A DNA stretch of 64,000 bases. Source: Erpetoichthys calabaricus (taxonomy: Eukaryota > Chordata > Cladistia > Polypteriformes > Polypteridae). Both the position numbers and the translations under genes were made by a program. The stretch is taken from contig NC_041395.2 of NCBI RefSeq assembly GCF_900747795.2, positions 169,425,031 through 169,489,030 on the forward strand, given 5' to 3'. Shown here in pieces: positions 35,621 through 48,695 of the stretch. How positions within the stretch are numbered: the stretch's first letter is position 1; each line of letters starts with the position of its first letter. The notes under the pieces are model-generated. The model was not told where the DNA came from. It did no database searches and was given only the letters and a program-made list of their open reading frames with translations.

Positions 35621-35703
35621 TACCAGAAGTGGGGATCGAACCCACGCGGGCATTTGCCCATTGGATCTTAAGTCCAACGCCTTAACCACTCGGCCATTCT
35701 GGT
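35621..35703 (-). tRNA. tRNA-Leu(UAA), unit U7
   Basis: Identical by eye to U1. Confidence 0.95.
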
Positions 35704-37902
35704 GGTAAAATGGTGGAGTTCAATCAGTCTTTGTCTCTGCCACACAATGAAACTTGCGCTCATTCTTCTCGCTCCATCAAAAACTGGTGGGGTCTCATCT
35801 TCTGTTCTTGCGCGGGATTCCAGAAGGAGCGACTCCCTCTTCAGGGGGAACATCTCGCTTCCTTCACTTTGTTCCCATGTTTTGGATGTTTACATCGTGA
35901 AATCCTAAACCGATTCTGCTTCCTGAAGTGACACCTAACCATCCCGAGTATAGCTCCCGTCGCACTGAAAAGTGTGATAGATTCACTGGGAGGATTTGTT
36001 TGGATTTGAAACGATTGCCGTTGAGGAGTCGGGGCGGCTAATCATGGCACACTCTTAGTTTTTGGCAAGTTAGGTGACCTTCCTGCCAGCTAGTGAACCT
36101 CAGACAGGTGAGGTTATCCTGTGATGACGTCAACTCTGAAAAGGTCTAAAATTAATTTGGGAGGTTCGACTCCTCCTTAACCTCGTGTGGCATAAACTCA
36201 GTTTGTCTGACTGTACTCAAAGAAAAAAAGCGAATCCCGTATCAGTGCTCGGTGTGGAAACCACTCTGCCAAGCCTGACTAAGGACCCTGGCAATGACAA
36301 AGAGGAGCAGATGTAATTACCAGGTACCTTCCGACGATCATGCCAGTATAATTATTTTCTGAGTCTTGATCATATCCATAAAAATGTGGAGAGGTCTTCA
36401 AATAGGGTTTGATGGACGAATTTCAAATATATAGGCAATCACACATTCCTTTAATCAAAATAATGGCTTGGGGACTAATTTTAATGAGGATCTCTGTTGT
36501 CGTAATTTGGAGGGAGCAACTCTCCCTTGTCAATTCATTCTGTTCATGGAAGAAGACATTTGCTGACCCCTGCTGGGTTCCCGTATAAAACATCCAAATC
36601 CTGCGTTTACAGTGTGAGAGGAGTGTCCACAGTTTTTAGACGAGTGGGTGGAAAACCCGCAGAGGATGTTAAGCCTGATTATAATTCGAACGCTCTTTTA
36701 TGGACATGACCTAAGCCAATCCTCATTATTTAGCAGCCCGACAGGGACTGATTTTGCTAAAGTAATTCGGGTTACCTGAAGAATTAAATGTTGCGATTTC
36801 GATGGTTCACTAACTGTTCTCTGGAACGTTACTCTAAGCACGTTGCCGCTCTTAAGCAGGATTTTACATCGCAAAGTGGACTTTGATGAAGGTTGGCTGA
36901 TTGGTAAAGTATGGAGCAAGGCGTAAAGTCTTTACGTTTTGCGGGTTTGCCCTGCCTCGGGGAAGTCTGCTACCAACGTGGACCTTCGATCTTTTCGGAA
37001 GGCTAGCTTTCTCTGACAGACTGTGCTGTGAACCGTTCTGTCAGAGTGGCAAAAAGAAAAAGGTTAAGGGCTAGAACAGACCTTTCCTCATTCCGAGTGA
37101 CTGTTTGGGTTTTTGAGGAGGCGGGACTGTTGCCGCTTGTGCACTTGCCAAGTTTCTGCCAGCTTCAATGAAAGAACAACTCTATGGCCAAGGCAACGTT
37201 TCCCTTGAAGCACTGTCGCCTTTTGCCCTCAGCATTGGAGATGCATCCGGTGCATCCTTTTCTTTTTTTTTCTATTATTTTTTTGCGCGTTTCTACATGG
37301 GACAGGTGTCTACTTTTACAAACGTCAGATTGAGACAAGATTTAGTAAGGGGCCGAAAGGAGTAATGTTACGAACGGCTTTTGACTTCTGTTGAACTGCC
37401 CGAAGTACGATTTCTTAGTCCGTTTTCTACACTTTCTTTAACTTATCAATGCACTTTCACGTGTCTCAAAATGCAAGCATTTTATCCAGTGAAATGAAAA
37501 GAAAGTAACCAAATTCTATTTAATTTACAACCTTTATTTTCCTTTTTATCTCTTTTCCGGACAACGTGAAAGCTGGCCTGTAATCGTGACGAATGTGAGA
37601 ATTTTACTTTAGCACCCTGTCAAGTCCTTTCCCTTCAAATACTTATTCGGTCATTCCTTGTTAGAAGGAAAAGCTTTCCTAACCTCAAGGTACACGTTCA
37701 TTAGAGAATGTGTTTAACAAATGTATTGATGATCATTGTGAACAAATACCTCCATAATTCCATGCACCTAGAAATTCTATCCTGTCTGAGGGATTCCGTG
37801 ATACCAGCAAACATTTTCCCTTCAACCTCTGAAATGAATGTCTGGGTTCAATAGCTTAAAAATATCCTGATGTGCCAAAAGACTTGAACCTAGACAGGAA
37901 CA

Positions 37903-37974
37903 AGGCCTTGGTGAGGTTTGAACTCACGACCCCTGGTTTACGAGACCAATGCTCTGCCTCTGAGCTACAAGGCC
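37903..37974 (-). tRNA. tRNA-Thr(CGU), unit U8
   Basis: Identical by eye to U1. Confidence 0.93.
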
Positions 37975-38316
37975 AAACCACCACAATACTGCTTGGGTCC
38001 ACCCACTTCTCTGATAGGGACGAGCATGTTAATTGAGGGTTAACAGTTGGCTTAATTTTGATTCTTTCCTTCTCTGCTTTTGCTTTGTTATGTTAATAGA
38101 GATTGCAGATGTTCCTGTGTGGTTTGGCTGGCTGGTGTGCTACAGTGCACAGTGGAATGGCAGTAAGAACACTGACCTGAAATACATTTATCCCTTTAAT
38201 GTATTTTCAGTTGAGCTAAAGATCCAAGTTGTGAAACTGCCACACTTAACCATCAGAAGGTGAAAGTGTTTCACAAAGTCGAGAGTGTACAGAAGAAGTA
38301 ATCTTGAACAACAAGC

Positions 38317-38399
38317 TACCAGAAGTGGGGATCGAACCCACGCGGGCATTTGCCCATTGGATCTTAAGTCCAACGCCTTAACCACTCGGCCATTCTGGT
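38317..38399 (-). tRNA. tRNA-Leu(UAA), unit U8
   Basis: Identical by eye to U1. Confidence 0.95.
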
Positions 38400-40599
38400 G
38401 GTAAAATGGTGGAGTTCAATCAATCTTTGTCTCTGCCACACCATGAAACTTGCGCTCATTCTTCTCGCTCCATCAAAAACTGGTGGGGTCTCATCTTCTG
38501 TTCTTGCGCGGGATTCCAGAAGGAGCGACTCCCTCTTCAGGGGGAACATCTCGCTTCCTTCACTTTGTTCCCATGTTTTGGATGTTTACATCGTGAAATC
38601 CTAAACCGATTCTGCTTCCTGAAGTGACACCTAACCATCCCAAGTATAGCTCCCGTCGCACTGAAAAGTGTGATAGATTCACTGGGAGGATTTGTTTGGA
38701 TTTGAAACGATTGCCGTTGAGGAGTCGGGGCGGCTAATCATGGCACACTCTTAGTTTTTGGCAAGTTAGGTGACCTTCCTGCCAGCTAGTGAACCTCAGA
38801 CAGGTGAGGTTATCCTGTGATGACGTCAACTCTGAAAAGGTCTAAAATTAATTTGGGAGGTTCGACTCCTCCTTAACCTCGTGTGGCATAAACTCAGTTT
38901 GTCTGACTGTACTCAAAGAAAAAAAGCGAATCCCGTATCAGTGCTCGGTGTGGAAACCACTCTGCCAAGCCTGACTAAGGACCCTGGCAATGACAAAGAG
39001 GAGCAGATGTAATTACCAGGTACCTTCCGACGATCATGCCAGTATAATTATTTTCTGAGTCTTGATCATATCCATAAAAATGTGGAGAGGTCTTCAAATA
39101 GGGTTTGATGGACGAATTTCAAATATATAGGCAATCACACATTCCTTTAATCAAAACAATGGCTTGAGGACTAATTTTAATGAGGATCTCTGTTGTCGTA
39201 ATTTGGAGGGAGCAACTCTCCCTTGTCAATTCATTCTGTTCATGGAAGAAGACATTTGCTGACCCCTGCTGGGTTCCCATATAAAACATCCAAATCTTGC
39301 GGTTACAGTGTGAGAGGAGTGTCCACAGTTTTTAGACGAGTGGGTGGAAAACCCGCAGAGGATGTTAAGCCTGATTATAATTCGAACGCTCTTTTATGGA
39401 CATGACCTAAGCCAATCCTCATTATTTAGCAGCCCGACATGGACTGATTTTGCTAAAGTAATTCGGGTTACCTGAAGAATTAAATGTTGCGATTTCGATG
39501 GTTCACTAACTGTTCTCTGGAACGTTACTCTAAGCACGTTGCCGCTCTTAAGCAGGATTTTACATCGCAAAGTAGACTTTAATGAAGGTTGGCTGATTGG
39601 TAAAGTATGGAGCAAGGCGTAAAGTCTTTACGTTTTGCGGGTTTGCCCTGCCTCGGGGAAATCTGCTACCAACGTGGACCTTCGATCTTTTCGGAAGGCT
39701 AGCTTTCTCTGACAGACTGTGCTGTGAACCGTTCTGTCAGAGTGGCAAAAAGAAAAAGGTTAAGGGCTAGAACAGACCTTTCGTCATTCCGAGTGACTGT
39801 TTGGGTTTTTGAGGAGGCGGGACTGTTGCCGCTTGTGCACTTGCCAAGTTTCTACCAGCTTCAATGAAAGAACAACTCTATGGCCAAGGCAACGTTTCCC
39901 TTGAAGCACTGTCGCCTTTTGCCCTCAGCATTGGAGATGCATCCGGTGCATCCTTTTCTTTTTTTTTTCTATTATTTTTTTGCGCGTTTCTACATGGGAC
40001 AGGTGTCTACTTTTACAAACGTCAGATTGAGACAAGATTTAGTAAGGGGCCGAAAGGAGTAATGTTACGAACGGCTTTTGACTTCTGTTGAACTGCCCGA
40101 AGTACGATTTCTTAGTCCGTTTTCTACACTTTCTTTAACTTATCAATGCACTTTCACGTGTCTCAAAGTGCAAGCATTTTATCCAGTGAAATGAAAAGAA
40201 AGTAACCAAATTCTATTTAATTTACAACATTTATTTTCCTTTTTATCTCTTTTCCGGACAAAGTGAAAGCTGGCCTGAAATCGTGACGAATGTGAGAATT
40301 TTACTTTAGCACCCTGTCAAGTCCTTTCCCTTCAAATACTTATTCGGTCATTCCTTGTTAGAAGGAAAAGCTTTCCTAACCTCAAGGTACACGTTCATTA
40401 GAGAATGTGTTTAACAAATGTATTGATGATCATTGTGAACAAATACCTCCATAATTCCATGCACCTAGAAATTCTATCCTGTCTGAGGGATTCCGTGATA
40501 CCAGCAAACATTTTCCCTTCAACCTCTGAAATGAATGTCTGGGTTCAATAGCTTAAAAATATCCTGATGTGCCAAAAGACTTGAACCTAGACAGGAACA

Positions 40600-40671
40600 A
40601 GGCCTTGGTGAGGTTTGAACTCACGACCCCTGGTTTACGAGACCAATGCTCTGCCTCTGAGCTACAAGGCC
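40600..40671 (-). tRNA. tRNA-Thr(CGU), unit U9
   Basis: Identical by eye to U1. The unit stretch to its left shares a block of variants with the piece just after the N gap. Confidence 0.93.
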
Positions 40672-41013
40672 AAACCACCACAATACTGCTTGGGTCCACC
40701 CACTTCTCTGATAGGGACGAGCATGTTAATTGAGGGTTAACAGTTGGCTTAATTTTGATTCTTTCCTTCTCTGCTTTTGCATTGTTATGTTAATAGAGAT
40801 TGCAGATGTTCCTGTGTGGTTTGGCTGGCTGGTGTGCTACAGTGCACAGTGGAATGGCAGTAAGAACACTGACCTGAAATACATTTATCCCTTTAATGTA
40901 TTTTCAGTTGAGCTAAAGATCCAAGTTGTGAAACTGCCACACTTAACCATCAGAAGGTGAAAGTGTTTCACAAAGTCGAGAGTGTACAGAAGAAGTAATC
41001 TTGAACAACAAGC

Positions 41014-41096
41014 TACCAGAAGTGGGGATCGAACCCACGCGGGCATTTGCCCATTGGATCTTAAGTCCAACGCCTTAACCACTCGGCCATTCTGGT
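41014..41096 (-). tRNA. tRNA-Leu(UAA), unit U9
   Basis: Identical by eye to U1. Confidence 0.95.
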
Positions 41097-43294
41097 GGTA
41101 AAATGGTGGAGTTCAATCAATCTTTGTCTCTGCCACACCATGAAACTTGCGCTCATTCTTCTCGCTCCATCAAAAACTGGTGGGGTCTCATCTTCTGTTC
41201 TTGCGCGGGATTCCAGAAGGAGCGACTCCCTCTTCAGGGGGAATATCTCGCTTCCTTCACTTTGTTCCCATGTTTTGGATGTTTACATCGTGAAATCCTA
41301 AACCGATTCTGCTTCCTGAAGTGACACCTAACCATCCCGAGTATAGCTCCCGTCGCCCTGAAAAGTGTGATAGATTCACTGGGAGGATTTGTTTGGATTT
41401 GAAACGATTGCCGTTGAGGAGTCGGGGCGGCTAATCATGGCACACTCTTAGTTTTTGGCAAGTTAGGTGACCTTCCTGCCAGCTAGTGAACCTCAGACAG
41501 GTGAGGTTATCCTGTGATGACGTCAACTCTGAAAAGGTCTAAAATTAATTTGGGAGGTTCGACTCCTCCTTAACCTCGTGTGGCATAAACTCAGTTTGTC
41601 TGACTGTACTCAAAGAAAAAAAGCGAATCCCGTATCAGTGCTCGGTGTGGAAACCAGTCTGCCAAGCCTGACTAAGGACCCTGGCAATGACAAAGAGGAG
41701 CAGATGTAATTACCAGGTACCTTCCGACGATCATGCCAGTATAATTATTTTCTGAGTCTTGATCATATCCATAAAAATGTGGAGAGGTCTTCAAATAGGG
41801 TTTGATGGACGAATTTCAAATATATAGGCAATCACACATTCCTTTAATCAAAACAATGGCTTGAGGACTAATTTTAATGAGGATCTCTGTTGTCGTAATT
41901 TGGAGGGAGCAACTCTCCCTTGTCAATTCATTCTGTTCATGGAAGAAGACATTTGCTGACCCTGCTGGGTTCCCGTATAAAACATCCAAATCCTGCGTTT
42001 ACAGTGTGAGAGGAGTGTCCACAGTTTTTAGACGAGTGGGTGGAAAACCCGCAGAGGATGTTAAGCCTGATTATAATTCGAACGCTCTTTTATGGACATG
42101 ACCTAAGCCAATCCTCATTATTTAGCAGCTCGACAGGGACTGATTTTGCTAAAGTAATTCGGGTTACCTGAAGAATTAAATGTTGCGATTTCGATGGTTC
42201 ACTAACTGTTCTCTGGAACGTTACTCTAAGCACGTTGCCGCTCTTAAGCAGGATTTTACATCGCAAAGTGGACTTTGATGAAGGTTGGCTGATTGGTAAA
42301 GTATGGAGCAAGGCGTAAAGTCTTTACGTTTTGCGGGTTTGCCCTGCCTCGGGGAAGTCTGCTACCAACGTGGACCTTCGATCTTTTCGGAAGGCTAGCT
42401 TTCTCTGACAGACTGTGCTGTGAACCGTTCTGTCAGAGTGGCAAAAAGAAAAAGGTTAAGGGCTAGAACAGACCTTTCGTCATTCCGAGTGACTGTTTGG
42501 GTTTTTGAGGAGGCGGGACTGTTGCCGCTTGTGCACTTGCCAAGTTTCTGCCAGCTTCAATGAAAGAACAACTCTATGGCCAAGGCAACGTTTCCCTTGA
42601 AGCACTGTCGCCTTTTGCCCTCAGCATTGGAGATGCATCCGGTGCATCCTTTTCTTTTTTTTTCTATTATTTTTTTGCGCGTTTCTACATGGGACAGGTG
42701 TCTACTTTTACAAACGTCAGATTGAGACAAGATTTAGTAAGGGGCCGAAAGGAGTAATGTTACGAACGGCTTTTGACTTCTGTTGAACTGCCCGAAGTAC
42801 GATTTCTTAGTCCGTTTTCTACACTTTCTTTAACTTATCAATGCACTTTCACGTGTCTCAAAGTGCAAGCATTTTATCCAGTGAAATGAAAAGAAAGTAA
42901 CCAAATTCTATTTAATTTACAACCTTTATTTTCCTTTTTATCTCTTTTCCGGACAATATGAAAGCTGGCCTGAGATCGTGACGACTGTGGGAATTTTACT
43001 TTAGCACCCTGTCAAGTCCTTTCCCTTCAAATACTTATTCGGTCATTCCTTGTTAGAAGCAAAGGCTTTCCTAACCTCAAGATACAGGTTCATTAGAGAT
43101 TGTGTTTAACAAATGTATTGATGATCATTGTGAACAAATACCTCCATAATTCCATGCACCTAGAAATTCTATCCTGTCTGACGGATTCCGTGATACCAGC
43201 AAACATTTTCCCTTCAACCTCTGAAATGAATGTCTGGGTTCAATAGCTTAAAAATATCCTGATATGCCAAAAGACTTGAACCTAGACAGGAACA

Positions 43295-43366
43295 AGGCCT
43301 TGGTGAGGTTTGAACTCACGACCCCTGGTTTACGAAACCAATGCTCTGCCTCTGAGCTACAAGGCC
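43295..43366 (-). tRNA. tRNA-Thr(CGU), unit U10
   Basis: One change, C32 to T in the anticodon loop (CTCGTAA becomes TTCGTAA); the anticodon CGT is kept. Right flank reads 'CACAAGCCTGTTTGG', another variant. Confidence 0.88.
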
Positions 43367-43708
43367 AAACCACCACAAGCCTGTTTGGGTCCACCCACTT
43401 CTCTGATAGGGACGAGCATGTTAATTGAGGGTTAACAGTTGGCTTAATTTTGATTCTTTCCTTCTCTGCTTTTGCATTGTTATGTTAATAGAGATTGCAG
43501 ATGTTCCTGTGTGTTTTGGCTGGCTGGTGTGCTACAGTGCACAGTGGAATGGCAGCAAGATCACTGACCTGAAATACATTTATCCCTTTAATGTATTTTC
43601 AGTTGAGCTAAAGATCCAAGTTGTGAAACTGCCACACTTAACCATCAGAAGGTGAAAGTGTTTCACAAAGTCGAGAGTGTACAGAAGAAGTAATCTTGAA
43701 CAACAAGC

Positions 43709-43791
43709 TACCAGAAGTGGGGATTGAACCCACGCGGGCATTTGCCCATTGGATCTTAAGTCCAATGCCTTAACCATTCGGCCATTCTGGT
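43709..43791 (-). tRNA. tRNA-Leu(UAA), unit U10
   Basis: Most changed of the interior Leu genes. G to A in the A-box (TGGCCGAATGG), G to A next to the D arm, and C to T on the + strand making the B-box GGTTCAATCCC. Stems still pair and the anticodon is TAA. Probably functional but diverged. Confidence 0.85.
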
Positions 43792-45990
43792 GGTAAAAAG
43801 GTGGAGTTCAATCAATCTTTGTCTCTGCCACACCATGAAACTTGCGCTCATTCTTCTCGCTCCATCAAAAACTGGTGGAGTCTCATCTTCTGTTCTTGCG
43901 TGGGATTCCAGAAGGAGCGACTCCCTCTTCAGGGGGAACATCTCGCTTCCTTCACTTTGTTCCCATGTTTTGGATGTTTACATCGTGAAATCCTCAACCG
44001 ATTCTGCTTCCTGAAGTGACACCTAACCCTCCCGATTATAGCTCCCGTCGCACTGAAAAGTGTGATAGATTCACTGGGAGGATTTGTTTGGATTTGAAAC
44101 GATTGCCGTTGAGGAGTCGGGGCGGCTAATCATGGCACACTCTTAGTTTTTGGCAAATTAGGTGACCTTCCTGCCAGCTAGTGAACCTCAGCCAGGTGAG
44201 GTTATCCTGTGATGACGTCAACTCTGAAAAGGTCTAAAATTAATTTGGGAGGTTCGACTCCTCCTTAACCTCGTGTGGCATAAACTCAGTTTGTCTGACT
44301 GTACTCAAAGAAAAAAAGCGAATCCCGTATCAGTGCTCGGTGTGGAAACCACTCTGCCAAGCCTGACTAAGGAGCCTGGCAATGACAAAGAGGAGCAGAT
44401 GTAATTACCAGGTACCTTCCGACGATCATGCCTTTATAATTATTTTCTGAGTCTTGATCATATCCATAAAAATGTGGAGAGGTCTTCAAATAGGGTTTGA
44501 TGGACGAATTTCAAATATATAGGCAATCACACATTCCTTTAATCAAAACAATGGCTTGAGGACTAATTTTAATGAGGATCTCTGTTGTCGTAATTTGGAG
44601 GGAGCAACTCTCCCTTGTCAATTCATTCTGTTCATGGAAGAAGACATTTTCTGACCCCTGCTGGGTTCCCGCATAAAATATCCAAATCCTGCGTTTACAG
44701 TGTGAGAGGAGTGTCCACAGTTTTTAGACGAGTGGGTGGAAAACCCGCAGCGGATGTTAAGCCTGATTATAATTCGAACGCTCTTTTATGGACATGACCT
44801 AAGCCAATCCTCATTATTTAGCAGCCCGACAGGGACTGATTTTGCTAAAGTAATTCGGGTTACCTGAAGAATTAAATGTTGCGATTTCGATGGTTCACTA
44901 ACTGTTCTCTGTAACGTTACTCTAAGCACGTTGCCGCTCTTAAGCAGGATTTTACATCGCAAAGTGGACTTTGATGAAGGTTGGCTGATTGGTAAAGTAT
45001 GGAGCAAGGCGTAAAGTCTTTACGTTTTGCGGGTTTGCCCTGCCTCGGGGAAGTCTGCTACCAACGTGGACCTTCGATCTTTTCGGAAGGCTAGCTTTCT
45101 CTGACAGACTGTGCTGTGAACCGTTCTGTCAGAGTGGCAAAAAGAAAAAGGTTAAGGGCTAGAACAGACCTTTCGTCATTCCGAGTGACTGTTTGGGTTT
45201 TTGAGGAGGCGGGACTGTTGCCGCTTGTGCACTTGCCAAGTTTCTGCCAGCTTCAATGAAAGAACAACTCTATGGCCAAGGCAACGTTTCCCTTGAAGCA
45301 CTGTCGCCTTTTGCCCTCAGCATTGGAGATGCATCCGGTGCATCCTTTTCTTTTTTTTTCTATTATTTTTTTGCGCGTTTCTACATGGGACAGGTGTCTA
45401 CTTTTACAAACGTCAGATTGAGACAAGATTTAGTAAGGGGCCGAAAGGAGTAATGTTACGAACGGCTTTTGACTTCTGTTGAACTGCCCGAAGTACGATT
45501 TCTTAGTCCGTTTTCTACACTTTCTTTAACTTATCAATGCACTTTCACGTGTCTCAAAGTGCAAGCATTTTATCCAGTGAAATGAAAAGAAAGTAACCAA
45601 ATTCTATTTAATTTACAACCTTTATTTTCCTTTTTATCTCTTTTCCGGACAACGTGAAAGCTGGCCTGAAATCGTGACGAATGTGAGAATTTTACTTTAG
45701 CACCCTGTCAAGTCCTTTCCCTTCAAATACTTATTCGGTCATTCCTTGTTAGAAGGAAAAGCTTTCCTAACCTCAAGGTACACGTTCATTAGAGAATGTG
45801 TTTAACAAATGTATTGATGATCATTGTGAACAAATACCTCCATAATTCCATGCACCTAGAAATTCTATCCTGTCTGAGGGATTCCGTGATACCAGCAAAC
45901 ATTTTCCCTTCAACCTCTGAAATGAATGTCTGGGTTCAATAGCTTAAAAATATCCTGATGTGCCAAAAGACTTGAACCTAGACAGGAACA

Positions 45991-46062
45991 AGGCCTTGGT
46001 GAGGTTTGAACTCACGACCCCTGGTTTACGAGACCAATGCTCTGCCTCTGAGCTACAAGGCC
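45991..46062 (-). tRNA. tRNA-Thr(CGU), unit U11
   Basis: Identical by eye to U1. Confidence 0.93.
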
Positions 46063-46404
46063 AAACCACCACAATACTGCTTGGGTCCACCCACTTCTCT
46101 GATAGGGACGAGCATGTTAATTGAGGGTTAACAGTTGGCTTAATTTTGATTCTTTCCTTCTCTGCTTTTGCATTGTTATGTTAATAGAGATTGCAGATGT
46201 TCCTGTGTGGTTTGGCTGGCTGGTGTGCTACAGTGCACAGTGGAATGGCAGTAAGAACACTGACCTGAAATACATTTATCCCTTTAATGTATTTTCAGTT
46301 GAGCTAAAGATCCAAGTTGTGAAACTGCCACACTTAACCATCAGAAGGTGAAAGTGTTTCACAAAGTCGAGAGTGTACAGAAGAAGTAATCTTGAACAAC
46401 AAGC

Positions 46405-46487
46405 TACCAGAAGTGGGGATCGAACCCACGCGGGCATTTGCCCATTGGATCTTAAGTCCAACGCCTTAACCACTCGGCCATCCTGGT
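46405..46487 (-). tRNA. tRNA-Leu(UAA), unit U11
   Basis: One change: acceptor ACCAGGA in place of ACCAGAA, leaving a G-U pair. The last intact Leu gene of the array. Confidence 0.93.
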
Positions 46488-48457
46488 GGTAAAATGGTGG
46501 AGTTCAATCAATCTTTGTCTCTGCCACACCATGAAACTTGCGCTCATTCTTCTCGCTCCATCAAAAACTGGTGGGGTCTCATCTTCTGTTCTTGCGCGGG
46601 ATTCCAGAAGGAGCAACTCCCTCTTCAGGGGGAACATCTCGCTTCCTTCACTTTGTTCCCATGTTTTGGATGTTTACATCGTGAAATCCTAAACCGATTC
46701 TGCTTCCTGAAGTGACACCTAACCATCCCGAGTATAGCTCCCGTCGCACTGAAAAGTGTGATAGATTCACTGGGAGGATTTGTTTGGATTTGAAACGATT
46801 GCCGTTGAGGAGTCGGGGCGGCTAATCATGGCACACTCTTAGTTTTTGGCAAGTTAGGTGACCTTCCTGCCAGCTAGTGAACCTCAGTCAGGTGAGGTTA
46901 TCCTGTGATGACGTCAACTCTGAAAAGGTCTAAAATTAATTTGGGAGGTTCGACTCCTCCTTAACCTCGTGTGGCATAAACTCAGTTTGTCTGACTGTAC
47001 TCAAAGAAAAAAAGTGAATCCCGTATCAGTGCTCGGTGTGGAAACCACTCTGCCAAGCCTGACTAAGGACCCTGGCAATGATAAAGAGGAGCAGATGTAA
47101 TTACCAGGTACCTTCCGACGATCATGCCAGTATAATTATTTTCTGAGTCTTGATCATATCCATAAAAATGTGGAGAGGTCTTCAAATAGGGTTGGATGGA
47201 TGAATTTCAAATATATAGGCAATCACAAATTCCTTGAAACAAAACAATGGCTTGAGGACTAATTTTAATGAGGATCTCTGTTGTCGCAATTTGGAGGGAG
47301 CAACTCTCCCTTGTCAATTCATTCTGTTCATGGAAGAAGACGTTTGCTGACCCCCGCTGTGTTCCCTTATAAAACATCCAAATCCTCCGGTTACGTGAGA
47401 TGAGTGTGCACAGATTTTAGACAAGTGGGTGGAAAACCCGCAGAGGAGGTTATGCCTGATAACAATTCGAATGCTCTTTTATGGACATAAGCTAAGCCAA
47501 TGCTCATTATTTAACATCTGGACAGGGATTGATTTTGCTAGAGGAATTCGGGTTACCTGAAGAATTAAATGTTTTGATTTCGATGGTTCACTATCTGTTC
47601 TCTGGAACATTACTCTAAGCATGTTGCCGCTCTTAAGCAGGATTTTACATCGCAAAGTGGACTTTGATGGAGGTTGGCTGATTGGTAAAGTATGGAGCAA
47701 GGCGTAAAGTCGTTACGTCTTGCTGGTTCGTCCTGCCTAGGGGAGATCTGCTGCCATCGTAAACCTTTGATCTTTTCGGAAGGTTGGCTTTCTCTGACAG
47801 ACTGTGCTGCGAACCGTTCTGTCAGAGTGGCAAAATGGAAAAGGTTAAGGGCTAGAACAGACCTTTCGTCACTCTGAGTGACGCTTGTGCACTTGCCAAG
47901 TTTCTGCCATCTTCATTCAAAGAACAACTCTAAGGCCAAGGCAATCTTTCCTTTGAAACACTGTCACCTTTTGCCCTCAGCATTGGAGGTGCTTCCAGTG
48001 CATCCTTTTTTTTTTTTTTTTCTATTATTTTTTTGCGCGTATCTACATGGGACAGGTGTCTACTTTTACAAACGTCAGCTTGAGACAAGATTTAGAAAGG
48101 GGCCAAATGGAGTAATATTACAAGCGGCTTTTGACTTCTGTTCTGTTTTTTTTTTTTTAACTTTAGCACCCTGTCAAGCCCTTTCCCTCCAAATACTTAT
48201 TCTGTCATTCCTTGTTAGAAGCAAAGGCATTCATAACCTCAAGATACATGTTCATTAGAAAATGTGTTTAACAAACGCATTGATGATCATTGTGAACAAA
48301 ATGCCTTCATAATTCCGTGCACCTAGAAATTTTATCCTGTCTGAGGGATTCAGCAAAACCAGGAAAGATTTTCCTTTCAACCTCTGAAATGAATGTCTGG
48401 GTTGAATCAATTAAAAAAGCCCTTTTACACCGAAACACTTGAACGTGGACAGGGACA

Positions 48458-48529
48458 AGGCCTTAGTGAGGTTTGAACTCATGACCCTTGGTTTATAAGA
48501 CCAATGCTCTGTCTCTCAGTTACAAGGCA
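48458..48529 (-). pseudogene. tRNA-Thr pseudogene, anticodon changed to TAT
   Basis: Aligns along its length with the Thr gene, but the anticodon loop reads CTTATAA (anticodon TAT, which would decode isoleucine ATA). The D stem 5' strand is AACT and the acceptor end has mismatches. The A-box TAGCTCAG is TAACTGAG. This is almost certainly dead rather than a recoded tRNA. Confidence 0.85.
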
Positions 48530-48657
48530 AAACTACCACAGCCCACCTTGGGTCCACCCACTTCTCTGAAAGGAATGAATTAATTAATCTCTTAAGGGTA
48601 AGAACTTTTCCAAAGCAGAGTTTGAAGCAAGTGAATATGTGTTTTTGAAAATCATGT

Positions 48658-48695
48658 TACTGAAAGTGGGAATGAACCCACTCGGTCATTCTGCT
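48658..48695 (-). pseudogene. tRNA-Leu pseudogene, internally deleted
   Basis: Only the two ends of the Leu gene remain, about 38 bases (TTACTGAAAGTGGGAATGAA joined to a D-arm and acceptor end CTCGGTCATTCTGCT). The anticodon arm and variable arm are gone. Confidence 0.85.

Noticed and set aside
47878-48258. 126-codon frame in the degenerate unit
   Set aside because: It is made by deletions in the decayed unit and has no homologous frame of that length in intact units.
48458-48529. Functional tRNA-Ile(UAU)
   Set aside because: The body is a decayed Thr gene with broken D arm and acceptor; the TAT anticodon is best read as drift.
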